34,770 nucleotides of DNA from assembly GCF_963678635.1 (NCBI RefSeq), contig NW_026971320.1, positions 1 through 34,770 on the forward strand, read 5' to 3'. The notes beneath the pieces were generated by a model that was not told the DNA's origin, did no database searches, and saw nothing but the letters and a program-made list of their open reading frames with translations. Made by a program: the position numbers and the translations under genes. Shown in pieces: positions 9,921-19,009 of this stretch. The DNA is from Symsagittifera roscoffensis. Taxonomy: Eukaryota > Xenacoelomorpha > Acoela > Convolutidae. Within the stretch, counting starts at the first letter, position 1. Every line of letters begins with the position of its first letter.

Positions 9921-11690
9921 TTGAATGGTGGGTTGGTTGGAAAGATGTACTGATGGTTAGGTAGATCTACCAACGGATAGAATGCTGTATGAATGGGCTG
10001 TTTGATGAGTGGCTGTTTGGAACAAAACCTGATTGGATGAATTGATGTTTGAACTCATGAACACTTCAACGGACGGTTAGATGAAGAGATGGCTAGATAG
10101 CCGGAAGGTAGGATCGATCAAACTGATGGATAGCTGGTTGGTCAGACAATAATGGCTTTATATACGCATGGAAAAGTGATGAATGAACAATGGCTTGATG
10201 GTTGTATGGTTTTATGATGGATGGATGGCCTTATGATAGATGGATGGATGAATTGATGTACTGATGGCTGGATGCATGGATTGTTTGATGAATGGAGGGT
10301 TGGCTAGATAAATGAATGAATCGACGGTTGGGCGGATGGCTGGATTTTTGTACCGATCGAAAAAACATTGAAAGGATGTTAGGGCGGTTAGGTTGCTGGA
10401 TAGACAAGGTCGGCTAGATGGTGTACAGCCATATGGATGGATGGCAGGATGGATGAATGCTTGGCTGAAAAGCTTGGTAAATGACTGAATGAATAGTTGG
10501 CTTAGAAGATGGCTGGCAGAATTGATGGTTGGCAGGACTGAACCATGCGTGGCTGAATGGCTAAATAATTGGCTGGATGGATTGGCGATTGGAGTTTCAA
10601 GTGTCTGAATGGAAGGATAGCTTGGTGTACGAGAAAGGTACTGATGGCTGGACGTCTGGTTGGATAGCTAGACCGATCGATTTTTTGGTGAACGGATAGC
10701 CGGGAGTAACAGGTTAGATGGATGGGTGGCTGATTGCATGGATGGATGGTTGATTAGATGAAAATTTTTTGGATGAATGAATAGATGGTTGGCTGGCTGG
10801 TTAATCAGATAGATGGAAAGATTAATGATACTTGGATAATCGACTGATTAGATAGATAGCTTTGTGAATGAATGTATGATAAGATGTTTGGGTGGATGAA
10901 AGGATGGACGATGAGTTTACAGATTGCTGCTGTATGGTTGGTTGGATGGATCAATGGAAGAATAATGGCTCGTCGGATGAAGGGACGTACGGCTGACTTG
11001 GTAGTTAGATGGATGGATTGACTGATGCCGGTTGGATGGATGGCTGATTGGATAGATAGCTTTGTGAATGGATGGTTAATATGATGTTTAGGTGACTGAA
11101 AGGATGCACAATGAGTACATAGATTGCTACAGTATGGATGGTTTGATGAAAAATGGCTTGTCGGATGAATGAATTTCCAGCTGACTGAAAAGTTAGATGG
11201 ACGGATAAATTGACACCGCTTGGATGGATGACTGATTGGATAGATAGCTTTGTGGATGAATGGATGATATGATGTTTGGGTGGGTGAAAGGATTGACGAT
11301 GAGTTTACACATTGATGCTGTATGGTTGGTTGGATGGAAAAATAGATGAGTAATGGCTCGTCGGATGAAGGGATTTATGGCTGACTTGGTAAATAGATGG
11401 ATGGATAGACTGATGCCGGTTGGATGGATGACTGATTGGATAGATAGCTTTGTGGACGGATGGATGACAAGACGTTTGGGTGGCTGAAGGGATGGATGAT
11501 GAGTACATAGATTGCTGCTCTATAAATGGTTGGACGGATCAAAGGATAAATAAATGGCTCACCGGATTACGTGATGGTTGGTTGACTGGTTGCAGAGTTG
11601 CTTGATGGTAAGATTACTGGTTGAATGGGTGCTTGAAAAAATACATAGACGGACGTTTTTACTAATGGTAAAAAGATAGATGGCTAGATG
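9921..11690. repeat. Degenerate GGAT/ATGG tetranucleotide field, left arm
   Basis: Dominated by TGGATGGATGGCTGG-type words; C is scarce on the plus strand. This is the opposite base skew to the TTAC field. The inner half has a higher-order period of about 200 bp (see 10840-11520). Open frames inside it are repeat translations (HPSIYQ-type) and were not annotated as genes. The reverse complement (CCATCCATCCAT) occupies about 16922-18690. Confidence 0.88.
10840..11520. repeat. ~200-bp higher-order repeat inside the GGAT field, left arm
   Basis: The word GATAGATAGCTTTGTG recurs at 10851, 11051, 11239 and 11439 (spacing 200, 188, 200). Each copy is followed by a block with GTTTGGGTGG, GATGAGT..ACA.ATTGCTGC and TGGCTCGTCGGATGAAGG. 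The tetranucleotide field has therefore been amplified secondarily as a larger unit. The mirrored array is at about 17090-17770. Confidence 0.8.
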
Positions 11691-12267
11691 TTTGGACCTA
11701 GGACTGGATGTATAACCTTTGCACTACACTACTCTATGCTGCCTATTGTCTTTAGTCATTACTGTATACGATATAGCCAAATATGCAAACATATCCTAAG
11801 GCCAATTTACCTTAAAAAGATGGCAAATAAATGCCACAGGCATTTAAATGAAGCAATAAAACACTCAAAATCTAGCAAAAAAGAAGTATCACTTAAAATA
11901 TTTTAACACATGTCATACATTACGTGATGATTAAAAAAAACTTTTAAGAGCTTTCAAAAAGTGACGAAATTCTTATTTAAGTTAGTTGATCAGCTTTTTT
12001 GTCAATTGATATTTGGTAGCATGTGTTGTTGTAGTAACACGCCTAGTTCCTTAGGATAAAATTTGGTTTTGTTTCAAAGGCCAGAACAATAATCATATGC
12101 ATTAGGTAAAATAATAAGACGAAATTTAAAAAAATCTCTCTCAGTACTTGGTAAAAAAAAGTATGCGATTTTAGTTTTTAGAAGCAAATTTTAATATTTA
12201 GATAAACCATACATTTAACCCATATTAGATCAAAGAGTTTCCAGAGTCTGAAGATTTAAGAGTTATG

Positions 12268-12474
12268 CTATAAAAACTTTATTCGTTTCAAACTCAATAA
12301 TTTTATATTTTGAGAGGTAATGAAGAGCAATAACAAGGTTATTACGGCTAAAATTTTTGATAACTTGTTACGTAAAAGTTGAGCCTTGTTACTTTTTGCA
12401 ATTAAGACGCTCACTGAGTTTTTAGATATAAAGTCAAATAATTGAACCAAAATCTTGGATATTTTTTGTTTCAT
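12268..12474 (-). CDS. Small mirrored ORF, 68 codons, unknown
   Basis: Reads MKQKISKILVQLFDFISKNS and then a hydrophobic stretch (ITLLLLFITSQNIKLLSL). The mirrored copy at 16137-16376 is open for 79 codons with about a dozen amino-acid differences. The Lys, Leu, Ser and Ile bias is what random AT-rich DNA gives, and there is no recognised domain. It points from the centre towards the tip and lies downstream of the 172-codon frame. Probably not a gene. Confidence 0.12.
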   Translation of the reverse strand: MKQKISKILVQLFDFISKNSVSVLIAKSNKAQLLRNKLSKILAVITLLLLFITSQNIKLLSLKRIKFL

Positions 12475-12664
12475 TCATTTTTTGGCTGAAAACAAAAGAA
12501 AACTCACTCTTTTTACAGTTTCAACTGAAGATTTTGAAACAAGCAAAATTAGTTTATAAGTTCAACCATGACGTGCTAATATGAATTGATTGATTTTTGT
12601 TTGAATCAAGATCAACTGTTCGATAATAGCGTTTTTAGTTCAAGTGCTTTGTATTCTAGTTGTA

Positions 12665-13183
12665 TTAGTTTCGAACGAACTTAAAAAGTACGTGGTTCGA
12701 AGCACCAACTCGGATCTTTTTGTAATCAAGTAAAAAGGATTGATGAAAATTTTTCAAGTTGTTAAATGGATCTAGAATTTTAAGGCGTTTTTGTTTTGCG
12801 CAAAAACATTGACTGAAGAAAGAAATTGCTGAAAGTTTTTTGAAACAATTGAAGTAGTTATGCTTTGCTTTGTTTATTGTGTTACCTGGAGTCAATCTCT
12901 TGGTAGCTTGATTTAAGATAAATGAATGAACAAACTCAAGTTTTAACTGAACATAACTGAAACTTTTTTTGCTAGTTGGTGTATTTTGGCCAGAGTTAAA
13001 TGTTTTGAGTGTTTTGGTGTGCAGTCTTCTACGAAGTTGGACTTTGGTAAGTGTCAAGTTCCGTAATGAAAATACCCTTATAGAGTATGTTCGTTCATTT
13101 TTATGAAGTATGAGCAGAATTAGATTTTTAAAGTTGATTTTTATTGTCAACTTCTGTAACTTTTGTAAAGTCAAAGCTTCCAA
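12665..13183 (-). CDS. Mirrored ORF, 172 codons, unknown (longest frame in the fold-back element)
   Basis: It starts MEALTLQKLQKLTIKINFKN and is Lys-, Leu- and Asn-rich and basic, with one Cys pair (FSQCFCAKQ). No catalytic motif is seen. The right-arm copy (15462-15881) is open for 139 codons and ends early through a frameshift near LKVLDR. About 125 codons are in register, with many amino-acid replacements (for example LHKNERTYSI against LHENERTYST). Replacements are as frequent as expected for neutral drift, so I see no clear purifying selection. It could be the last remnant of an ancestral element gene or just AT-rich chance. Confidence 0.22.
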   Translation of the reverse strand: MEALTLQKLQKLTIKINFKNLILLILHKNERTYSIRVFSLRNLTLTKVQLRRRLHTKTLKTFNSGQNTPTSKKSFSYVQLKLEFVHSFILNQATKRLTPGNTINKAKHNYFNCFKKLSAISFFSQCFCAKQKRLKILDPFNNLKNFHQSFLLDYKKIRVGASNHVLFKFVRN

Positions 13184-13399
13184 AAAGTAAATTGTTTTGC
13201 AATAAAATTAAAAACGGCTGAAAAGAATAAGTTTTTCAATTGAGCATGATTTGTGCCATCTGTAAACAAAAAACAATCAGCAGAAAATTTAGATTGATAC
13301 AAACCAGCCTAACAATGAGATCTTAAAGCTGCAGATGTGTGTTAATATGCTATCATGATTTTTCAAATCAATTCACACAAAGTCTCACAAAAGACAAAA

Positions 13400-14215
13400 G
13401 TAATTGTTCTCCGGTTTTGCGGATAGCGGACAATAAATATCCCGGCGTTGCTTGAAACATTTCGTATAAAGTCTCAAAAACACAGAGACATGACCGTTTG
13501 GTTTAGCGGGCAATAGCTATCCGGGCGTTGCTCGTCGCTACGCTCCTCTTGAACGTCTCCCGCTGGTAAAGTCGATATCGTTCATCTTTCAATTCCAGAA
13601 GGATGATAACTATCAAATGTTTAGTCCTAGAACTGCCATTGTATGTTAATGCGCGCTGTGCGTGTTTGCCAAAAAACTTCATATGCAATCTCAAAAAACA
13701 CAGGGGCATGACCGTTTGGTTTAGCGGGCAATAGCTCTCCGGGCGTTGCTCGTCGCTACGCTGCTCGGGAACGCCTCTCGCTGGTAAAGTCGGTATGGTT
13801 CAACTTTCACTTCCAGAAGCGTGATAACTATCCAATTTATAGTCCCAGAACTGCTATTGTGTGTCCATGCGCCATCCGTGTTTGCCGAAACATTTCATAT
13901 AAAGTCCAACAAAACACAGAGGCATGGCCGTTTGGTTTTGCGGACAATAGCTATCCCGGCGTTGCTCGTCGCTACGCTTCTCGGGAACGCCTCCCGCTGG
14001 TAAAGTCGGTATGGTTCATCTTTCGCTTCTAGAACTGCTATTGTGTGTTAATGCGCGCTGTGCGTGTTTGCCGAAAAACTTCATATGCAATCTCACAAAA
14101 CACCGAGGCATGGCCGGTTGAATTAGCGGGCAACAGTTATCCCGGCTTGGCTCGTCACTGCGCTCCTCGTGAACGCCTCCCGCTTCTATTGTAAGTTTGG
14201 TTCTGCTCACACCTT
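13400..14215. repeat. ~217-bp GC-richer tandem array, left arm
   Basis: The core word GCGTTGCTCGTCGCTACGCT occurs at about 13525, 13743 and 13960, with a diverged copy at about 14147 (TGGCTCGTCACTGCGCTCC) and a partial unit at about 13440. Spacing is about 218, 217 and 187 bp. Each unit also holds AACACAGAGGCATGACCGTT, GCGCGCTGTGCGTGTTTGCC and CCCGCTGGTAAAGTCGGTAT. The core contains an inverted repeat (GGCGTT...AACGCC about 22 nt apart). This is the only clearly GC-richer part of the arm. Frames across it read (G)VHEERSDE-like peptides that I regard as repeat translations. Confidence 0.88.
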
Positions 14216-14373
14216 AACAAATGTGATTCTTCTTCAGCTATGGTGATAGCAAAGCAAAACAAAGCAAAAAACAAATAAAAAAAACCTATGAAACGGTTTT
14301 TAATTAGGATGATTAATTTTAATTAGTGATAACATGTCTTCCATGAATTCTGGCGTTCCCTTCTTTTCTTTTC
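14216..14373. repeat. Innermost left arm
   Basis: Ends in TTCTTTTCTTTTC (14361-14373), pairing with GAAAAGAAAAGAA (14441-14453). It includes the AT-rich block AATTAGGATGATTAATTTTA. The mirrored stretch is 14441-14596. Confidence 0.85.
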
Positions 14374-14440
14374 TTGAAGCACATTCTTGCCCGTTAAAAA
14401 CTCTCGCAGAAAATGTTTGAATGGGCAAAAAGTGATTGCA
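14374..14440. other. 67-nt central spacer of the palindrome
   Basis: The only sequence of the element without a good mirrored partner. It still has a weak stem (TGCCCGTT with AATGGGCA), so the true unpaired loop could be about 30 nt around 14400-14425. The palindrome centre is near 14407. No gene or recognisable signal is present. Confidence 0.8.
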
Positions 14441-14596
14441 GAAAAGAAAAGAAGGACACGCCAGATTTTATGGAAGACATGTTATCACTAATTAAAATTA
14501 ATCATCCTAATTAAAAACCGTTTCATAGGTTTTTTATTTAGTTTTTGCATTGCTTTGGTATCACCCTAGCTGGAGAAGAATCACATTTGTTAAGGT

Positions 14597-15230
14597 GTGA
14601 GCAGAACCAAACTTACTATAGAAGCGGGAGGCGTTCACGAGGAGCGCAGCGACAAGCCAAGCCGGGATAACTGTTGCCCGCTAATTCAACCGGCCATACC
14701 TCTGTGTTTTGTGAGATTGTATATGAAGTTTTTCGGCAAACACGCACAGCGCGCATTAACACACAATAGCAGTTCTATGATTAAACATTTGATAGTTATC
14801 ATCCATCTGGAAGTGAAAGATGCATCTTACCGACTTTACCAGCGGGAGGCGTTCCCGAGAAGCGTAGCGACGAGCAACGCCGGGATAGCTACTGCCTGCT
14901 AAACCAAACGGCCATGCCTCTGTGTTTTGTGGGACTTTATATGAAATGTTTTGGCAAACACGGATAGCGCATTAAGACACAATAGCAGTTCTGGGACTAT
15001 AAATTGGATAGTTATCACGCTTCTGGAAGTGAAAGTTGCACTATACCGACTTTACCAGCGAGGGCGTTCCCGAGGAGCGTAGCGACGAGCAACGCCCGGA
15101 TAGCTATTGCCAGCTAAACCAAACTGTCATTCCTCTGAGTTTTGTGAGACTTTATACGAAACGTTTCAAGCAAGGTCGGGATAGTTATTGTCCGCTATCC
15201 GCAAAACCGGAAAACGATTTCTTTTGTCTT
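14597..15230. repeat. ~217-bp GC-richer tandem array, right arm
   Basis: Units begin at GCGGGAGGCGTTC (about 14625), GCGGGAGGCGTTCCCGAG (about 14841) and GCGAGGGCGTTCCCGAGGAG (about 15057), with a collapsed fourth unit (GTCGGGATAGTTATTGTCCG, about 15175). The boundary phrase TACCGACTTTACCAGCG joins consecutive units. One fewer full unit than the left arm explains most of the length difference in the inner 1 kb. Confidence 0.87.
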
Positions 15231-15404
15231 TTGTGAGACTTTGTGTGAAATGATTTGAAAAATCATGTTAGCATATTAACACACATCTGCAGCTTCAAGA
15301 TCTCATTGTTAGGCTGGTTTGTATCAATCGAAGTTTTCTGAATCTGTCAAAGATAAATCAAAGCTTATTGTTTTTTGTTTGCAGATGGGACAACTCATGC
15401 TCAA

Positions 15405-16921
15405 ATTGAAAAATTTATTCTTTTCAGCCGTTTTTAACTTTATTACAAAACAATTTATTTTTTGGAAGCTTTGACTTTACAAAATGTTACAATAAAAATC
15501 AAATTTAAAAAAATGATTCTGCTCATACTTCATGAAAATGAACGAACATACTCTACAAGGGTATTTTTATTACGAAACTTGACACTTACTAACGTCCAAT
15601 TTATTAGAAGACTGCACACCAAAACACTCAAAATATTTAACTCTGGCCAAAATACACCAACTAGCAAAAAAAGTTTCAGTTATGTTCAGGTAAAACTTGA
15701 GTTTGTTCATTCATTTATCTTAAATCAAGCTACCAAGAGGTTGACTCCAGGTAACACAATAAACAAAGCAAAGCATAACTACTTCAATTATATCAAAAAA
15801 CTTTCAGCAATTTCTTTCTTCAGTAAAATTTTTTGCGCAAAACAAAGACGCCTTAAAGTTCTAGATCGTTTAACAACTTGAAAAATTTTCATCAATCCCT
15901 TTTGCTTGATTATAAAAAGATCCGAGTTGGTGCTTCGAACCACGTACTTTTTAGGTTCGTTCGAAACTAATACAACTAGAATTCAAAGCACTTGAACTAA
16001 AATCGCTATTATCAAACAGTTGATCTTGCTTCAAACAAAAATCAATCAATTCATGTTAGTACGTATTTGAACTTATAAACTAAATAAGCTTGTTTCAAAT
16101 TTTTCAATTGAAAATGTAAAAAGAGTAAGTTTTCTTATGTTTTCCGCCAAAAAATGGATGAAACAAAAAATATCAAAGATTTTGGTTCAACTATTTGATT
16201 TTATATCTAAAAACTCAGTGAGCGTCTCAATTGCAAAAAGTTACAAGACTCAACATTTACGTAACAAATTATCGAAAACTTTACCATTAATAACCTTGTT
16301 ATTGCTCTTCATTACCTCTCAAAATGTCAAGTTATTGAGTTTGAAACGAATAAAGTTTCCAAAGCCTAATTCTTAAAACTTCAGATTCTGGAGGTTCATT
16401 TGATCTAACAGTTGTTAATTGTATGGTTTATCTAACTATTAAAAGGTTGCTTCTAAAAACTAAAATCACATACTTTTTTTACTAAATACTGAGAGAGGTT
16501 TTTTAAAACTTCGTCTTATTCTTTTAGTTAATGCATATGATTATTGTTCTGGCCTTTGAAACAAAACCAAATTTTATCCTAAAGAACTAGGCGTGTTACT
16601 ACAACAACACATGCTACCAAATATCAATTGACAAAAAAGCTGATCATCTAAAATAAATAAGAATTTCGTCACTTTTTGAAAGCTCTTAAAAGATATTTTT
16701 AATCATCGCGTAATTTCGGTGCTATTTCTTTTTTACTAGATATTGAGTGTTTTATTGCTTCATTTAAATGCCTGTGGCATTTATTTGCCATCTTTTTAAG
16801 GAAAAATGGACTTAGGATATGTTTGCATGTTTGGCTATATCGTATACAGTAATGACTAAAGAAAATAGGGCAGCATAGAGTAGTGTAGTACAAATGTTAT
16901 ACATCCAGTCCTAGGTCCAAA
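15405..16921. repeat. Inner AT-rich arm segment, right
   Basis: Mirrored counterpart of 11691-13240, about 33 bp shorter. It carries the right copies of the two unknown open frames (15462-15881 and 16137-16376, plus strand). The start of the first lacks 10 bp present in the left arm (after GCTTTGACTTTACAAAA), and its reading frame is restored by compensating changes for only part of its length. Confidence 0.75.
15462..15881 (+). CDS. Right-arm copy of the mirrored unknown ORF, 139 codons
   Basis: Begins MEALTLQNVTIKIKFKKMIL and follows the left copy at 12665-13183 through NNTINKAKHNYFN-like sequence (PGNTINKAKHNYFNYIKK), then is cut short by a frameshift relative to it. It shows the same lack of recognised motifs. 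A frame that survives with many replacements in one arm and is truncated in the other argues for a non-functional frame in at least one arm. Confidence 0.18.
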   Translation: MEALTLQNVTIKIKFKKMILLILHENERTYSTRVFLLRNLTLTNVQFIRRLHTKTLKIFNSGQNTPTSKKSFSYVQVKLEFVHSFILNQATKRLTPGNTINKAKHNYFNYIKKLSAISFFSKIFCAKQRRLKVLDRLTT

Positions 16922-18690
16922 CATCCAGCCATCTATCCTTTTACCATTAATTAAAATTTCCATCTATTTAACCTTTCAAGCACCCATTCAACCAGTAATC
17001 TTACCATCAAGCAACTATGCAACCAGTCAACCAATCATCACGTAATCCGGTGAGCCATTTATTTATCTTTTGATCCGTCCAACCCTTTATAGAGAGCAAT
17101 CTATGTACTCGTCATCCATCCCTTCAACCGCCCAAACGTCTTGTCATCCATCCGTCCACAAAGCTATCTATCCAATCAGTCATCCATCCAATCGGCATCA
17201 GTCTATCCATCCATCGATTTATCAAGTCAGCCATACATCCCTTCATCCGACGAGCCATTATTCATCCATTGATCCATCCAACCAGCCATGCAGCAGCAAT
17301 CTGTAAACTCATCGTCAGTCCTTTCACCCACCCAAACATCTTATCATCCATTCATCCACAAAGCTATCTATCCAATCAGTCATCCATCCAAGCGGTTTCA
17401 ATTTATCCGTCCATCTAACTTTTAGTCAGCTGGACATTCATTCATCCGACAAGCCATTTTTCATCCAACCATCTATACTGCAGCAATCTATGTACTCATC
17501 GTGCATCCTTTCAGTCACCTAAACATCCTATTATCCATCCATTCACAAAGCTATCTATCCAATCAGCCATCCATCCAACCGGCATCAGTCAATCCATCCA
17601 TCTAACTACCAAGTCAGCCGTACTCCTCTTCATCCGACGAGCCATTATTCTTCCATTGATCCATCCAACCAATCATACAGCAGCAATCTGTAACTCATCG
17701 TCCATCCTTTCATCCACCCAAACATTTTAGCATACATTCATCCACAAAGCTATCTATCCAATCAGTCGATTATCCAAGTGGCATTAATCTTTTCATCTAT
17801 TTGAATAACCAGCCAGCCAACCATCTATTCATTCATCCAAAAAATTTTCATCTAATCAACCATCCATCCATGCAATCAGCCATCCATCCATCTAACCTGT
17901 TACCCCCGGCTTTCCGTTCACCAAAAATTCGATCGGTCTAGCTATCCAACCAGACGTCCAGCCATCAGTCACTTTCTCGTCCACCAAGCTATCCATCAAT
18001 TCAGACACTTAAAACTCCAATGTCCATCCATCCAGCCAATTATTTAGCCATTCAACCACGCATGGTTCAGTCCTGCCAACCATCAATTCTGCCAGCCATC
18101 CTCTAAGTCAACTATTCATTCAGTCATTTACCAAGCTATTCAGCCAATCATTCATCCATCCCGCCATTCATCCATATAGCTGTACATCATCTAGCCGACC
18201 TTGTCTATCCAGCAACCTAACCGTCCCAATATCCTTTTAATCATTCTTCGATCGGCACAAAAATCCAGCCATCCGCCCAACCGTCGGTTCATTCATTTAT
18301 CTAGCCAACCCTCCATTCATCAAACAATCCATGCATCAAGCCATCCGTTCATTAATTCTTCCATCCATCCATAATAAGGTGATCCATCCATCATAAAACC
18401 ATACATCCATCAAGCCATATTTCATTCATCACTTTTCCATGCGTATATAAAGCCATTATTCGTCTGACCAACCAGCTATCCATTAAATTTGAGCGTTCCT
18501 ACCTTCCGGGTATCTAGCCATCTATTCATCTAACCGTCCGTTGAAGTGTTCATGATTTCAGCCATCAATTCATCAAATCAGGGTTTGTTCCAACCAGTAA
18601 CTCATCAACATTCCATTCATACAACCTTCTATCCGTTGGTAGATCTACCTAACCCTCAGTACATGTTTCAAACCAACAATGTTTCAGTAA
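16922..18690. repeat. Degenerate CCAT/ATCC tetranucleotide field, right arm
   Basis: Mirrored counterpart of 9921-11690, with only a few bp difference in total length. The ~200-bp higher-order unit is seen here as GCTATCTATCCAATCAG at about 17163, 17363, 17551 and 17750. Confidence 0.87.
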
Positions 18691-18990
18691 ATTTCTGTTT
18701 TTGTTTTATTGGAATTATTGGAATAAAGATGTCACTACATATAGAAAAGGCTATTTATATAAAAGGGGCTTAGTCGCTGAGTTTTCAAAGTACCTATCAT
18801 TACCACTGTACTTTGGGTTAAGGTATTTTACAGTAATTGAGTGATCTTTTTGTTACTATAAACAGAAACACTTGCACCATCTAATCGATCGATGGGATTT
18901 TGTATTTAGAAATTTTAAAAAGTATTAGTGTAGATTTTATTATAGGTATGTCCGAAAGTATGTAAGAAAGTATCTATATGATTATCTAAG
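18691..18990. other. Unique link between tetranucleotide fields, right arm
   Basis: Mirrored counterpart of 9621-9920 (CCATCTAATCGATCGATGGG, 18877-18896). Nothing gene-like is seen. Confidence 0.6.
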
Positions 18991-19009
18991 TAAGGTAGTA
19001 AATTACCCA

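Larger units (their letters stand above)
11691..13240. repeat. Inner AT-rich arm segment, left
   Basis: 1.5 kb of non-tandem, AT-rich sequence pairing with about 15405-16921 (TTTGGACCTAGGACTGGATG at its outer edge). Sample stretches (11691-11900; 12985-13183) give roughly 93-94% identity between arms, clearly lower than the outer segment. It carries two mirrored minus-strand open frames, at 12665-13183 and 12268-12474. Confidence 0.75.
5776..14373. repeat. Left arm of the fold-back element
   Basis: 8,598 bp, the inverted counterpart of 14441-22452. The coordinate sum of paired positions stays near 28,225-28,228 in the outer 1.4 kb, jumps to about 28,617 after the region missing from the right arm (7220-7562) and the TTAC field, is 28,612 at 11691, about 28,645 at 13183, and 28,809-28,814 near the centre. 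The arms therefore differ by a few discrete indels rather than being rearranged. Confidence 0.88.

Noticed and set aside
11305-11508. His/Pro/Ser-rich frames in the GGAT field (and 17070-17306)
   Set aside because: Translation of CATCCATC repeats; the open frame follows from the repeat, not from coding.
13400-15230. CRISPR array or SINE
   Set aside because: Units of ~217 bp are contiguous without unique spacers, so not CRISPR. No A/B box or tRNA-like head was found to support a SINE.
14016-15236. Frames reading VHEERSDE-type peptides in the ~217-bp arrays
   Set aside because: They repeat with the DNA unit, are short, and are disrupted differently in each unit. Treated as repeat DNA.
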